DNA of 64,000 bases from Paludibacteraceae bacterium. GTDB lineage: Bacteria > Bacteroidota > Bacteroidia > Bacteroidales > Paludibacteraceae. The translations under genes and the position numbers were made by a program. Positions 33,169-41,860 of this stretch are shown here, one piece after another; the stretch's first letter is position 1, and every line of letters begins with the position of its first letter. The DNA is taken from NCBI GenBank assembly GCA_017448985.1, contig JAFSKL010000024.1, positions 23,363 to 87,362 of the forward strand. The letters run 5' to 3'. The notes beneath the pieces are model-generated. The model worked only from the letters and a program-made list of their open reading frames with translations, made no database searches and was not told the origin of the DNA.

Positions 33169-33684
33169 TTATTGAATTGCTAAAAGTTCTACGGTAAAAA
33201 TGAGTGCGGCGTAGGGAGGAATGGATCCACCGGCGCCTGTTTCGCCATAGGCGAGTTGGTAAGGGATGAACAGTTTGTACTTGGAGCCTACCGACATCAG
33301 CTGTAGGCCTTCGGTCCAACCTTTAATGACGCCGTTGAGCGGGAAAGCGATAGGTTCGCCGCGGCGGTAGCTGCTGTCGAAGACAGTGCCGTCGATGAGC
33401 GTGCCTTCATAGTGCACTTTGACGGTGTCGGTAGCTTTGGGTTTCTGGCCTAAGGTGGCTTCTAAAACCTCATACTGCAAGCCGCTGGGGGTCACCTTTA
33501 CACCCTCGCGTTTGGCGTTCTCTGCGAGGAATTTCTCGCCTTCCTCTTTGGCTTTGGCAGACATATTCATCACATAGTCGATGCCTGCTTTGAACTCGTC
33601 ATAGTTGAGTTCTTTCTGTCCGTACTGCATCAGGTATTGTGCGACGGATGTTCCTAATTGAAACGATAAACTGTTTGTGTTCAT
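33169..33684 (-). CDS. FKBP-type peptidyl-prolyl isomerase
   Basis: 171 residues with a short N-terminal helical region ([20 protein letters not shown]) and an FKBP domain ([19 protein letters not shown] to the C-terminal FTVELLAIQ). There is no signal peptide, so it is cytoplasmic. The FKBP part is nearly the same as in the adjacent lipoprotein. It is probably co-transcribed with ribE upstream. Confidence 0.9.
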   Translation of the reverse strand: MNTNSLSFQLGTSVAQYLMQYGQKELNYDEFKAGIDYVMNMSAKAKEEGEKFLAENAKREGVKVTPSGLQYEVLEATLGQKPKATDTVKVHYEGTLIDGTVFDSSYRRGEPIAFPLNGVIKGWTEGLQLMSVGSKYKLFIPYQLAYGETGAGGSIPPYAALIFTVELLAIQ

Positions 33685-33699
33685 ATAATGTATTTTCGG

Positions 33700-33724
33700 A
33701 ATTTTAATTCTTAATTTTTAATTC
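33700..33724. repeat. AATTTTT/AATTCTT repeat at the ribE 3' end
   Basis: It provides the last codons (LGIKN, stop) of riboflavin synthase on the minus strand. Confidence 0.75.
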
Positions 33725-34337
33725 CCAGCACCGCTGCGTAGCGGGAGAGGTACTTGCCGAGGATGTCGAATTCGATATTGACGACGGAGCCGACTTGCAG
33801 GTACCGGAAGTTGGTGTTTTCGTAGGTGTAGGGGATGATACACACGGACACGAAACCCTTATTACCCTGTATGTCGGGTTCGCAAACCGTCAGGCTGACG
33901 CCGTTGATGGTGACCGAACCTTTGTCCACGCAGAAATAGCCTCGTTCGATCATCTCGCGGCAACTGTCATATTCAAAGCGGTAGTACCAGCTGCCGTCGG
34001 TCTCTTTGGCTTCGATGCAAACGGCTTTCTGATCGACGTGGCCCTGCACGATATGGCCATCCAGCCGACCGCCCATCAGCATCGAACGCTCCACGTTGAC
34101 CCAATCGCCTTCGCGAAGCAGGTCGAGGTTGGTCAGACGCAGCGTCTCCTGCATGGCGGTGACTGTGTAGAGGTCGCCTTCGATACGAACGACTGTCAGG
34201 CACACACCGTTATGGGCTATCGATTGGTCGATAGACAGCGGTTCGCCAAACGGGTTGCGAAGCGTGAAATGTTTATTCGTCTGCTCGGTCTCAATCCTGA
34301 CGACCTGAGCCATGGTTTCTACGATTCCTGAAAACAT
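33711..34337 (-). CDS. ribE: Riboflavin synthase alpha subunit
   Basis: 208 residues of two tandem lumazine-binding barrels. The N-terminus [12 protein letters not shown] is diagnostic; the first barrel has [11 protein letters not shown] and the second [12 protein letters not shown]. It makes riboflavin from two lumazine molecules. The C-terminal LGIKN is specified by the intergenic repeat. No FMN riboswitch is seen upstream. Confidence 0.94.
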   Translation of the reverse strand: MFSGIVETMAQVVRIETEQTNKHFTLRNPFGEPLSIDQSIAHNGVCLTVVRIEGDLYTVTAMQETLRLTNLDLLREGDWVNVERSMLMGGRLDGHIVQGHVDQKAVCIEAKETDGSWYYRFEYDSCREMIERGYFCVDKGSVTINGVSLTVCEPDIQGNKGFVSVCIIPYTYENTNFRYLQVGSVVNIEFDILGKYLSRYAAVLGIKN

Positions 34338-34341
34338 GAAA

Positions 34342-35787
34342 TTATTTGTGATTTGTGATTTCTGATTTGTGATTTAATATTGCGGATAAGGGGAAGTCCT
34401 TGCGGGTGAGGACGAAGAGGTAGATACCGATGAGGACCGTGCCGATGCCCATGAGGATCCACATGTTGTGGATGTAATAGAGTCGAAGGGCGTAATAGAC
34501 CGCGAGCAGTCCGAGCGTCAGGGCCGTGTAACGACCGATGACAGGCAGGTCGTAGGGGATGGGTGCTTTCTTCTGGCCGATGAAATACGACAGGAGCATT
34601 ATGACAAAGTAACAAACCAGACTACTTCCGCAACTTGCCCAATAACCGATCCGCGGAACGCCCACTATCTGCAACACCAGCGTGATCACCAGACCGATGA
34701 TGGAGAAATATGCTCCCCACTTGGTCTCGTCCGTCAGTTTGTACCAGAAACTGAGGTTGAAGTAGATCCCTTGGAAGACATAGGTCCAGAGCACGACCGG
34801 CACTATCTTCAGGCCGTCCCAGTAAGCGCTGGAGACGATGTAGCGGAAGATATCGAGGTAGAAAATGACGCCGAGCAAAATGAGGAACGAGAAGATGATG
34901 TAGTACTTCATCGCGTCGGCGTAAGCTTCGGCGGACTGCCGGTCCTTATGCTTGGAGAAGACGAAGGGTTCGTAGGCATAACGGAAGGCCTGCGTGAACA
35001 TCATCATTACCATTGCCACTTTGAAACAAGCGCCGTAGATACCCAACTGTGCCTGCGCGTCTTCGCCCGTATAGAGGTACGGGAAGAGGATGCGGTCCAG
35101 CGTCTGGTTCATGATACCTGCCACGCCCAAGACGAGCAGCGGCAGCGAATAACGAAGCATCTCTTTGAGCACTTGTGCGTCGAATCGTCCGCCTTTTGGG
35201 AATGTGAACGGAAGCAGACATAGTGTCTGGATCGTGGTGGCAAGGATATTGCTGAGGAAGACGTAGAAGACATCGTTCTTCTTGAGGACTACCAGGAACA
35301 GCAGGTTGAACGCTATGTTGAGGAGCACGAACAGCAGTTTGAGTGCAGCAAAGCGGATCGGTCTTTTCTGGTAACGGAGGTAGGCAAACGGGATGGAGGC
35401 AAAGGCATCGATAGCCACGGTGGTCGCCATCATCGCAATGAACTCCGCATGTCCGGCGTACCCCAAGGCGTTGGCGATGGGGTGTTGAAACAGGCAGACG
35501 AGTACGGCAAACAGGGTGCTCGTGGAGAACAGCGTCAGGTAGGCGGTCTTGTAGACATCATTGGCGTTGTAGTCTTCGCGGTTGGCAAAGCGGAAGAAGC
35601 CTGTCTCCATACCATAGGTGAGGAGGACCAACAGAAGGGCGGTCCACGCGTAGAGGTTGGTGACGACGCCATAATCGGCTGTTCGTGCCAAGGCGTAGGT
35701 GTAGAGCGGTACCAAGAGGTAGTTGAGGAACTTACCGATGATGCTGCTCAGTCCATAGATGGCGGTGTCCTTCGCCAAAGATTTCAT
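34342..35787 (-). CDS. Oligosaccharide flippase (Wzx-like), second copy
   Basis: 481 residues from ATG at 35787 (MKSLAKDTAIYGLSSIIGKF); an upstream ATG at 35802 lies in repeat sequence. It has about 12-14 membrane segments and KFLNYLLVPLYTYAL, typical of polysaccharide biosynthesis flippases. The last residues LNHKSEITNHK are encoded by a heptamer repeat (34344-34375) that also provides the stop. It is only distantly similar to the flippase at 30268. Confidence 0.87.
   Translation of the reverse strand: MKSLAKDTAIYGLSSIIGKFLNYLLVPLYTYALARTADYGVVTNLYAWTALLLVLLTYGMETGFFRFANREDYNANDVYKTAYLTLFSTSTLFAVLVCLFQHPIANALGYAGHAEFIAMMATTVAIDAFASIPFAYLRYQKRPIRFAALKLLFVLLNIAFNLLFLVVLKKNDVFYVFLSNILATTIQTLCLLPFTFPKGGRFDAQVLKEMLRYSLPLLVLGVAGIMNQTLDRILFPYLYTGEDAQAQLGIYGACFKVAMVMMMFTQAFRYAYEPFVFSKHKDRQSAEAYADAMKYYIIFSFLILLGVIFYLDIFRYIVSSAYWDGLKIVPVVLWTYVFQGIYFNLSFWYKLTDETKWGAYFSIIGLVITLVLQIVGVPRIGYWASCGSSLVCYFVIMLLSYFIGQKKAPIPYDLPVIGRYTALTLGLLAVYYALRLYYIHNMWILMGIGTVLIGIYLFVLTRKDFPLSAILNHKSEITNHK
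34344..34375. repeat. Heptamer tandem repeat, ATTTGTG type, at flippase 3' end
   Basis: ATTTGTG, ATTTGTG, ATTTCTG, ATTTGTG and a partial unit. They encode the C-terminus of the flippase and its stop codon. Confidence 0.88.
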
Positions 35788-35791
35788 CGAA

Positions 35792-35838
35792 CCATTTACC
35801 ATTTTCTCATTTTCTCATTTCTGCATTTAGTCATTTTG
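35792..35838. repeat. CATTTTCT/ATTTACC-type repeats between rsmI and flippase
   Basis: Seven-to-eight-base units (CCATTTA, CCATTTTCT, CATTTTCT, CATTTCTG, CATTTAGT) that run into the end of rsmI. Confidence 0.75.
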
Positions 35839-36495
35839 TCCCGCTACACAAATTACTATCTCGCCTTTGGGCGGTGTTTGTTTAAAATGACCAATCAACT
35901 CTGTCAAAGTGCCTCGAATGGTCTGCTCGTGCAGTTTGCTTATCTCTCGTGAGACGGAGGCTTTGCGTTCGTCGCCGCACACTGCCGCCAACTGCTCAAG
36001 GGTCTTGACCAGACGGAAGGGCGATTCGTAGAGGATGAAGGTCTCGTCCAATGCGGCCAGGTACTGCAAGCGCGTCTGCCGGCCTTTCTTCTGCGGGAGG
36101 AAACCCTCGAAGTAGAAGTGGTTATTGGGTAAACCGCTGTCCACCAGTGCCGGTACAAATGCTGTAGCTCCGGGCAGGCATTGGATCTCGATGTCAGCTT
36201 CTGCGGCTGCCCGGACGAGGAAGAATCCTGGGTCCGAGATGGCCGGAGTGCCGGCATCGGAGATAAGCGCGATGTTCGCACCCGCTTTGAGGCGCTCCAC
36301 GATGTCCGCTGAGGTCTCGTGCTCGTTGAACTTATGGTGCGACTTGAGGGGTGTATGGATATCGAAATGCTGAAGGAGCACACCGCTGGTACGCGTGTCT
36401 TCCGCCAAGATCAGATCCACTGATTTCAGCACTTCGATTGCACGGAACGTTATGTCCTGCAAATTCCCCACCGGTGTCGGCACGATGAACAGCAT
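35827..36495 (-). CDS. rsmI: 16S rRNA (cytidine(1402)-2'-O)-methyltransferase RsmI
   Basis: 222 residues. MLFIVPTPVGNLQDITFRAI, LILAEDTRTSGVLLQHF, ALISDAGTPAISDPGFFLV and the LPGATAFVPALVDSGLP region are diagnostic of RsmI, a tetrapyrrole-methylase-fold enzyme that methylates C1402 of 16S rRNA. The C-terminus GQND is set by a repeat. Confidence 0.95.
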   Translation of the reverse strand: MLFIVPTPVGNLQDITFRAIEVLKSVDLILAEDTRTSGVLLQHFDIHTPLKSHHKFNEHETSADIVERLKAGANIALISDAGTPAISDPGFFLVRAAAEADIEIQCLPGATAFVPALVDSGLPNNHFYFEGFLPQKKGRQTRLQYLAALDETFILYESPFRLVKTLEQLAAVCGDERKASVSREISKLHEQTIRGTLTELIGHFKQTPPKGEIVICVAGQND

Positions 36496-36530
36496 TCTTA
36501 ATTCTTAATTTTTAATTTTTAATTTACCCA
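36493..36530. repeat. AATTTTT/AATTCTT repeat before rsmI
   Basis: Same family as at 5037, between the coiled-coil gene and rsmI, reaching the rsmI start codon. Confidence 0.8.
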
Positions 36531-37108
36531 AAACGTCTGTGCAGGGTGACAAGGAATTGCTGGTAGGTACTGCTCTCTGTATCCCAGTTGAAGCGGCTGA
36601 TGTATCGGATGGCCTCGTCGAACGAGTTCAGTTCGTTCAGTTCGTTGAGGGTGCGTTGCATCAGTTCTGCGTTCTGACCGAAGAGTTCGCGCTGGTACAG
36701 GAAGCGATCGCCTAACGAGATAGCCAAACGGATGTCATCGACGGCTTTGCCGTAAACAGCGGCCTTGGGTGAGGCGGGCTCTTCCTTAATGGGCTCGATC
36801 ACGGGATCAGGTTCTACTACCGGTTTGGGGTCAACAACGGGCTCGGGTTCCGCTACAGGCGCTGCTACTACAACAGGCTTTTCCACAACAACCTCTTTGA
36901 TCACCTCTACGGGCACTTCTTTGATGACTTCTTTCTCGATCACCTTCGGTTCCTGAGCCGGACGGCTCTTGAGTTCATCCAGTTCAGCCTCGACACTGGC
37001 CAGTTCAGCCTCCAAGGCTGCGATACGCTCATCGTTGGACGCTATACGAGCCTCGTCAGCGGCAAGGCGTGCCTCCAATGCCTCGAAATATTTTACTAAC
37101 TCTTCCAT
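36524..37108 (-). CDS. Coiled-coil protein with proline/valine-rich linker
   Basis: 194 residues. Residues 1-50 form a strong coiled coil (EALEARLAADEARIASNDER, ALEAELASVEAELDEL). Residues 55-120 are a Lys/Glu/Pro/Val-rich linker (VIEKEVIKEVPVEVIKEV, VAEPEPVVDPKPVVEP). The C-terminal 75 residues include DDIRLAISLGDRFLYQRELF, DEAIRYISRFNWD and YQQFLVTLHRRFG, a module I associate with Bacteroidales hypothetical proteins. No signal peptide. The function is unknown. Confidence 0.7.
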   Translation of the reverse strand: MEELVKYFEALEARLAADEARIASNDERIAALEAELASVEAELDELKSRPAQEPKVIEKEVIKEVPVEVIKEVVVEKPVVVAAPVAEPEPVVDPKPVVEPDPVIEPIKEEPASPKAAVYGKAVDDIRLAISLGDRFLYQRELFGQNAELMQRTLNELNELNSFDEAIRYISRFNWDTESSTYQQFLVTLHRRFG

Positions 37109-37112
37109 GAAG

Positions 37113-37140
37113 AATTTTCAATTTTCAATTTTCAATTTAT
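37113..37140. repeat. Heptamer tandem repeat, AATTTTC type
   Basis: AATTTTC three times plus AATTTAT, between the peptide transporter and the coiled-coil gene. Confidence 0.88.
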
Positions 37141-38663
37141 TTGGTCGCTTCCTCCAGTTTTTTCATGATGGAGAACATGAATATGGCAGCTACGAGACAA
37201 ACGCCTACGAAGACGGTCCAAACGATCCACAGAGGTATATCGCCCCATAGTTTTCCACCGATGCGGACGAGGTAGTTACCGATAGCGGTAGCCACGAACC
37301 AGCCACCCATCATCATACCTTTGTACTTGGGCGGAGCCACTTTGCTGACGAAGGAGATACCCATCGGGCTGAGGAGCAGTTCACCGAAAGTCAGGATGAG
37401 ATAGGTATAGATAAGCACATTGGCATTGACGAAGGTAGCGTCTCCGCTCATGCGTGCCATCTCTTGCTGCGCCGGTGTCAACAGACCGATGGAGCAAACG
37501 GCCATCAGCACATACGCTGCGGCGGCAACAACCATTCCGTACGCTATCTTGCGCGGAGCCGAAGGCTCTTTGCCGCGTTTGTTCAGTGCACCGAAAATAG
37601 CCATACTAACCGGTGTGAGGGCCACTACATAGAACGGGTTGAACTGCTGGAAGATAGGAGCAGCGATACCAAGTTCGGCCGGATGATTGAAGTACTGGAA
37701 GACCAGGAAAGCGGTGACGACAGAGCCGACGCAACCCCATATGATTTTGGCTTTGCCGGTGTTCTCACCGAAGATACCGAAGAGCGCATAGACGAGTACG
37801 GCAACAGCTACCAGGTTCCAGATGCTGAAGGCCATGGTCTGAGCGCCGGTCACAACCGGGTTGACAAACTCATCGGCGAAGAAGGTAAGCGTGAGACCGT
37901 TCTGATGGAAGGCCATCCAGAAGAAGAGCACGACGGTGAAGACCAGGCAGAGCGCCACAATGCGTTTCTTGGTCTGCTCCGGCGTCAGTTCCTCCACTTT
38001 CTCTTTACTGCTCTGCGCCACCTGTTTGGCGGTGTGCTCCACATGCTTGAACCAGGGACGGCAAGCGTAGTAGATAGCTATACTGACGATGAGCGAAGCG
38101 CAAGCCACCATGAAGGCGAAGTGATAACTGTCGTTGACATTGTAGCCCAAACTGTCTTGTGCCCAGGACATGATCTTGACCGCAGCGGTAGGCGCGAACA
38201 TGGCACCGATGTTGATCGCCATGTAGAAGAGCGAGAAGGCGGCGTCACGGCGGTCAGCGTACTTGGGATCGTCGTACAGATTGCCGACCATGACCTGCAA
38301 GTTACCTTTGAACAGACCCGTGCCGAACGAGATGAGAAGCAGGGCGAGGAGCATGATTCCCATCGCAAAACCGCTGCCACCCAAGGGTATAGCCAGGCAG
38401 ATATAGCCGAGGAACATGACGAAGATACCGATGGTGACGCACTTGCCGTAACCGATTTTGTCAGCTATCCAACCGCCTATCAACGGCAGAAAATACACAC
38501 ATGCCAGAAATCCGGCGTAGATACGACTGGCAGCATCGGCCGACAGTCCGAAATTAGCGCGCAGGAAGAGCGCAAAGACGGCTAACATGGTGTAGTAGCC
38601 GAAGCGCTCGCCGGTGTTGGCCAGCGCGAGCGCAAATAGTCCTTTTGGTTGATTCTTAAACAT
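37137..38663 (-). CDS. Peptide MFS transporter (POT/PTR family)
   Basis: 508 residues with about 12-14 membrane segments. The POT signatures are NTGERFGYYTMLAVFALFL near the N-terminus and FYMAINIGAMFAPTAA around 145-160. It imports di- and tripeptides with protons across the inner membrane. In a bacterium with at least three secreted M6 proteases, peptide uptake makes sense as the next step, though no shared regulation is visible. Confidence 0.9.
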   Translation of the reverse strand: MFKNQPKGLFALALANTGERFGYYTMLAVFALFLRANFGLSADAASRIYAGFLACVYFLPLIGGWIADKIGYGKCVTIGIFVMFLGYICLAIPLGGSGFAMGIMLLALLLISFGTGLFKGNLQVMVGNLYDDPKYADRRDAAFSLFYMAINIGAMFAPTAAVKIMSWAQDSLGYNVNDSYHFAFMVACASLIVSIAIYYACRPWFKHVEHTAKQVAQSSKEKVEELTPEQTKKRIVALCLVFTVVLFFWMAFHQNGLTLTFFADEFVNPVVTGAQTMAFSIWNLVAVAVLVYALFGIFGENTGKAKIIWGCVGSVVTAFLVFQYFNHPAELGIAAPIFQQFNPFYVVALTPVSMAIFGALNKRGKEPSAPRKIAYGMVVAAAAYVLMAVCSIGLLTPAQQEMARMSGDATFVNANVLIYTYLILTFGELLLSPMGISFVSKVAPPKYKGMMMGGWFVATAIGNYLVRIGGKLWGDIPLWIVWTVFVGVCLVAAIFMFSIMKKLEEATK

Positions 38664-38679
38664 AACTTTTATATTTACG

Positions 38680-38726
38680 ATTTAGTCATTTACCATTTAC
38701 CATTGATTGGACCATTTGGTCATTTA
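38680..38726. repeat. 47-base exact repeat, second copy (ATTTACC type)
   Basis: Identical to 30228-30274. It lies between ilvE and the peptide transporter and touches the ilvE stop codon. Confidence 0.88.
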
Positions 38727-39782
38727 GTCAATGATGTCGCACCAATGGTGCGAGTCCTCAGCGCGGCCGTACTGGATGTCCTTGAGGGCGCGGTAGAGGT
38801 CCGTGAGTACTGGTCCGGGTTCGCTGCCGAAGCTGTACTCTTTGCCCCGTTCGGGATCCAGGACGCGGTCGATGGGCGAGATGACACAGGCTGTTCCGCA
38901 AGCTGCGGCTTCGCACATGTCCGCCAACTCTTCGAGCCGTATCTTGCGTCGCGTCACTTTGATGCCCCGTTCCCGCGCCAGCGTCATCAGACTGTCGTTC
39001 GTGATACTCGGCAGAATGGCACTCGACCGCGGAGTCAGGTACTCATATGAGGACGCTTTCGCCCCCTCTCTTGAGGAGAGGGTCGGGGAGAGGTTTTTAA
39101 TTCCAATAAAATTGGCAGCCGAACATTCATCTATGTAGCGGTGCGTCTTGGCATCGAGGAAGAGGCAGTCGAGACCCATGGCGTGAGCTGCTTCGGTGGC
39201 GCGGAAAGAAGATGCGTAGTTACCGCCTACCTTGAACTGTCCCGTACCGAAGGGTGCTGCCCGGTCCACATGGCGGTTGACGATGAAGGTCGTGCAGTGG
39301 AACTTGCCCGGGTAGTACGGACCGATGGGCGAGGGGATGACGATGAACTCAAAGTCCTGTCCCGGACCTACGCCCAAACGGGGTGTCGTGCCGATGAGTA
39401 ACGGACGGAAATAGAGCGTGGCACCCGTTCCGTATGGCGGTACCAGTTCGCGGTTCCTGTCCAAAGCCAGCCGGATAGCCCGTCCGAACAGTTCCTCCGG
39501 TACCGGCGCCATGAACAGTCCTTCCGCACTGCGGGCCATGCGCTTGGCGTTCTCGCGCCAGCGGAAGATGCGAATCTTGCCGTCCACGCCGCGGAACGCT
39601 TTCAAGCCCTCGAACGCTTCCTGACCGTACTGCAGGGCCGTTGCCGACACATGCAAGTGCAGGTATTTGTCCTGCGTGGCGTAGGGGTCGCTCCAAGCGC
39701 CGTTATGGTATCCCGCCCGAACGATGTATTCCGGTTCGGTATAATGAAAGCCCAAACTATTCCAATCAATCTCTTTCATCAT
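38724..39782 (-). CDS. ilvE: Branched-chain amino acid aminotransferase
   Basis: 352 residues, about a dozen longer than usual. Landmarks of the class IV fold are YGQEAFEGLKAFRGVDG, the PLP-lysine region FKVGGNYA, IDECSAANFIGI and LPSITNDSLMTLA. Between FIGIK and YLTPRSSAILPS the extra residues NLSPTLSSREGAKASS come from a palindromic repeat (39062-39093). It transaminates Leu, Ile and Val. Start: two adjacent ATGs (39782 and 39779) inside an ATCATTCC repeat. Confidence 0.93.
   Translation of the reverse strand: MMKEIDWNSLGFHYTEPEYIVRAGYHNGAWSDPYATQDKYLHLHVSATALQYGQEAFEGLKAFRGVDGKIRIFRWRENAKRMARSAEGLFMAPVPEELFGRAIRLALDRNRELVPPYGTGATLYFRPLLIGTTPRLGVGPGQDFEFIVIPSPIGPYYPGKFHCTTFIVNRHVDRAAPFGTGQFKVGGNYASSFRATEAAHAMGLDCLFLDAKTHRYIDECSAANFIGIKNLSPTLSSREGAKASSYEYLTPRSSAILPSITNDSLMTLARERGIKVTRRKIRLEELADMCEAAACGTACVISPIDRVLDPERGKEYSFGSEPGPVLTDLYRALKDIQYGRAEDSHHWCDIID
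39062..39093. repeat. Palindromic GC-rich repeat, in frame in ilvE
   Basis: Stem CCCTCTC/GAGAGGG with a short loop, followed by CGGGGAGAGG. Encodes LSPTLSSREG on the minus strand. Related to the elements in murD and murE. Confidence 0.8.
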
Positions 39783-39809
39783 TCCATCATTCTATCATTC
39801 CATCATTCA
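39778..39809. repeat. Eight-base tandem repeat, ATCATTCC type, over the ilvE start
   Basis: ATCATTCC, ATCATTCT, ATCATTCC, ATCATTCA. It includes the ilvE start codons and ends near the stop of the wbqC-like gene. Confidence 0.88.
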
Positions 39810-40321
39810 TCAAATAGCGTGTCCAGCACGCTCAATTCCGTTTGCCACGGATGTCTGTCTGTCCATATCTGTCCGCTCCAGTCGGTAGTACGATTTTCAA
39901 TTGTCGATTGTCGATTATCGATTATTGACGGCCTTTCTTTGTTTAACAGGGCGACCAATGTGGCATTCAGTTCGTCATTCAGGTCCAGCAACCATTTGTA
40001 CTCTTTCTCGTAGAACGGCCGCAGGTAGTCCGCAAAATAGAGGAAGTACGGCGTGTGTTGGTAGGCGCTCACGAGTGTTATCCAATGCTGGTGTTGCCAG
40101 CGCGTCTGGTAACTGATCTCAATGTCGCGTGTCAGTTGTTTATGTTCTACTTTCTTCACCGGCACGGTCAGACGGACTAATTCGCCTTTTGCGTCACGGA
40201 TGAGGCTCCTGTTCCGAAAGGTCTGTTTCTCGAATGTCTCCATCTGTTCGATCGTGGCAGGTTCGCTCATCAGCGCCTCCATATACGACCTCGGCGGCAA
40301 ATAGGCTGTTGGCAAAATCAT
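39803..40321 (-). CDS. WbqC family protein
   Basis: 172 residues. MILPTAYLPPRSYMEALM, the RNRSLIRDAKGELVRLTVPV segment and HWITLVSAYQHTPYFLYFADYL match the WbqC-like family, linked to glycan biosynthesis without a settled activity. The sequence SIIDNRQSTIENRT is a translated heptamer repeat (39891-39925). It overlaps lepB by ATGA. Confidence 0.85.
   Translation of the reverse strand: MILPTAYLPPRSYMEALMSEPATIEQMETFEKQTFRNRSLIRDAKGELVRLTVPVKKVEHKQLTRDIEISYQTRWQHQHWITLVSAYQHTPYFLYFADYLRPFYEKEYKWLLDLNDELNATLVALLNKERPSIIDNRQSTIENRTTDWSGQIWTDRHPWQTELSVLDTLFDE
39891..39925. repeat. Heptamer tandem repeat, CGATTGT type, in wbqC-like gene
   Basis: Five units: CGATTTT, CAATTGT, CGATTGT, CGATTAT, CGATTAT. 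In frame on the minus strand. Confidence 0.88.
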
Positions 40322-41754
40322 CGTCCTGTCGCTTTGTGGAAGAGCCTGTTCCAGCGGATCTTGCGGTTGTCTTTATCGATGCTCAGCCAGATGAAGACGG
40401 GCCGTCCGACGATGTGGTCCTCGGGTACGAAGCCCCAATAACGGCTGTCGGCGGAGTTATGGCGGTTGTCGCCTTGCATCCAGTAGTAGTCCATGCTGAA
40501 CTCGTACTCTTCGCCGATGCGTATGGGTTTGAACTCATAGGCGTCGGCTATGCGCTTGTAGAGCCAGTAGTTGTCTTCGGTGATGAGGATGCGGTCGCCC
40601 TTTCGCGGGATGTAGATGGGTCCGTAGTTATCGCGGGTCCAGTCGTTATGCCCCAGCGGATAGACACTACCGCCCATGGCATCCTGCTCCAGCTGAATGG
40701 CCTGCACGTGCGGGTTCTTCGCCAACTCCTCCCGCATCGCCTTCGTCAACGGGAAATGCCATACGTCGCTGCGTACCTGCTGCCGGTCGGCGAGGCTGAT
40801 ACCCAGTTTGTCCAGGTACTTGGCTCCGAATACATGGCCGTCGGTCTGGACGAAATAGTTGAGTTGTAAGCCCTCTCGCTCCGGTTCCTGTGTCCAGTCT
40901 GCCTCAATTTTTAATTCTTCATTTTTAATTTTTAATTTCGTATAAACGACATTGTCGATTATACGCAAACTGTCACCCGGTTCGCCGACACAGCGTTTGA
41001 CATAGTTCTCGCGTCTGTCCACAGGGCGTACGATGAGGTGTTTCATGTCGCTCGGCGTGATGCCGTAGTAACGGAGCGTGCCGTAGCCTTGGGTCTCGGC
41101 TATGTGCCGCAAGGAGTAATAGTCGGGGTTCTCGTGGCCTACGACTACGGTGTCACCGGCCGGGAAATTGAACACGACGATGTCGCCTTTCCTGGGGCTG
41201 GTCCAACCGGCAAGACGCTTGTAGTCCCAATGGGGCTTGTCCAGATAACTCTTGCCCCCACCGAGCCAGGCGGGCATGGTGTGCTGCACGAGGGGCATGG
41301 ACAAGGGCGTCTGCGGGACACGGGCACCGTAGGCCATCTTGCTCACATAGAGGAAGTCGCCCACGCACAGGGATTTCTCCAGGGACGACGAAGGGATCTG
41401 GTAGTTCTGGAAGATGTACAGGTTGATGAAATAGACCGCCACCAGCGCAAAGACGATGGCGTCTATCCACGAGAACAGCGTATATAAGAACGCATTTGGC
41501 TTTTGGCCATTTTCCCTTTTCCATTTTCCATTTTCCATTCCCTCAACGGGCTTGAACTTGCGCCACCAGCCGTAGTTGATGTACTTGGTGGTGAAGGCAT
41601 CGACGATGAGGGGCAGCAATGCGAGCCAGCCGAGACTCTTCCAGTCTCCCCACGCCACCCACAACACGAACGCTATGTACAGCGCACTCCATATCCCCGC
41701 GCGAATCCATCCTCCACGAGGCACTTCACTTATTTTATCTTGAAAGCTTTTCAT
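40318..41754 (-). CDS. lepB: Signal peptidase I
   Basis: 478 residues, in the long form usual for Bacteroidales. Three membrane segments lie in the first 115 residues. The nucleophile box is YQIPSSSLEKSLCVGDFLYV (Ser124). The general-base Lys lies in YVKRCVGEPGDSLRI, and DNRHNSADSRYWGFVPEDHI is the last conserved box. Two repeat-derived segments are read through: MENGKWKRENGQK in the loop before the third membrane segment, and KLKIKNEELKIEADW in the periplasmic domain after the Lys box. It cleaves signal peptides of exported proteins. Confidence 0.93.
   Translation of the reverse strand: MKSFQDKISEVPRGGWIRAGIWSALYIAFVLWVAWGDWKSLGWLALLPLIVDAFTTKYINYGWWRKFKPVEGMENGKWKRENGQKPNAFLYTLFSWIDAIVFALVAVYFINLYIFQNYQIPSSSLEKSLCVGDFLYVSKMAYGARVPQTPLSMPLVQHTMPAWLGGGKSYLDKPHWDYKRLAGWTSPRKGDIVVFNFPAGDTVVVGHENPDYYSLRHIAETQGYGTLRYYGITPSDMKHLIVRPVDRRENYVKRCVGEPGDSLRIIDNVVYTKLKIKNEELKIEADWTQEPEREGLQLNYFVQTDGHVFGAKYLDKLGISLADRQQVRSDVWHFPLTKAMREELAKNPHVQAIQLEQDAMGGSVYPLGHNDWTRDNYGPIYIPRKGDRILITEDNYWLYKRIADAYEFKPIRIGEEYEFSMDYYWMQGDNRHNSADSRYWGFVPEDHIVGRPVFIWLSIDKDNRKIRWNRLFHKATGR
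40905..40938. repeat. AATTTTT/AATTCTT repeat inside lepB
   Basis: The same repeat family that otherwise sits between genes, here inside the catalytic domain, encoding KLKIKNEELKIE. Confidence 0.85.
41507..41541. repeat. Heptamer tandem repeat, CCATTTT type, inside lepB
   Basis: CCATTTT, CCCTTTT, CCATTTT, CCATTTT, CCATTCC, encoding MENGKWKRENG. Confidence 0.9.
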
Positions 41755-41807
41755 CTATTTTATTTTTTTTTCGCTATTCTTATCTCGCTTTGCTCGAACG
41801 ATTGTTT

Positions 41808-41860
41808 CCGGTATCCCGGTATCCCGAAATTTTTAATTCTTAATTTTTAATTTTTAATTC
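41808..41860. repeat. GGTATCCC and AATTTTT repeats between dapB and lepB
   Basis: Two CCGGTATC units followed by an AATTTTT/AATTCTT array that encodes the dapB C-terminus EELKIKN and stop. Confidence 0.8.

Noticed and set aside
37464-38585. 373-codon plus-strand frame opposite the peptide transporter
   Set aside because: Rich in His, Asp, Glu and Arg as expected when a membrane protein gene is read backwards.
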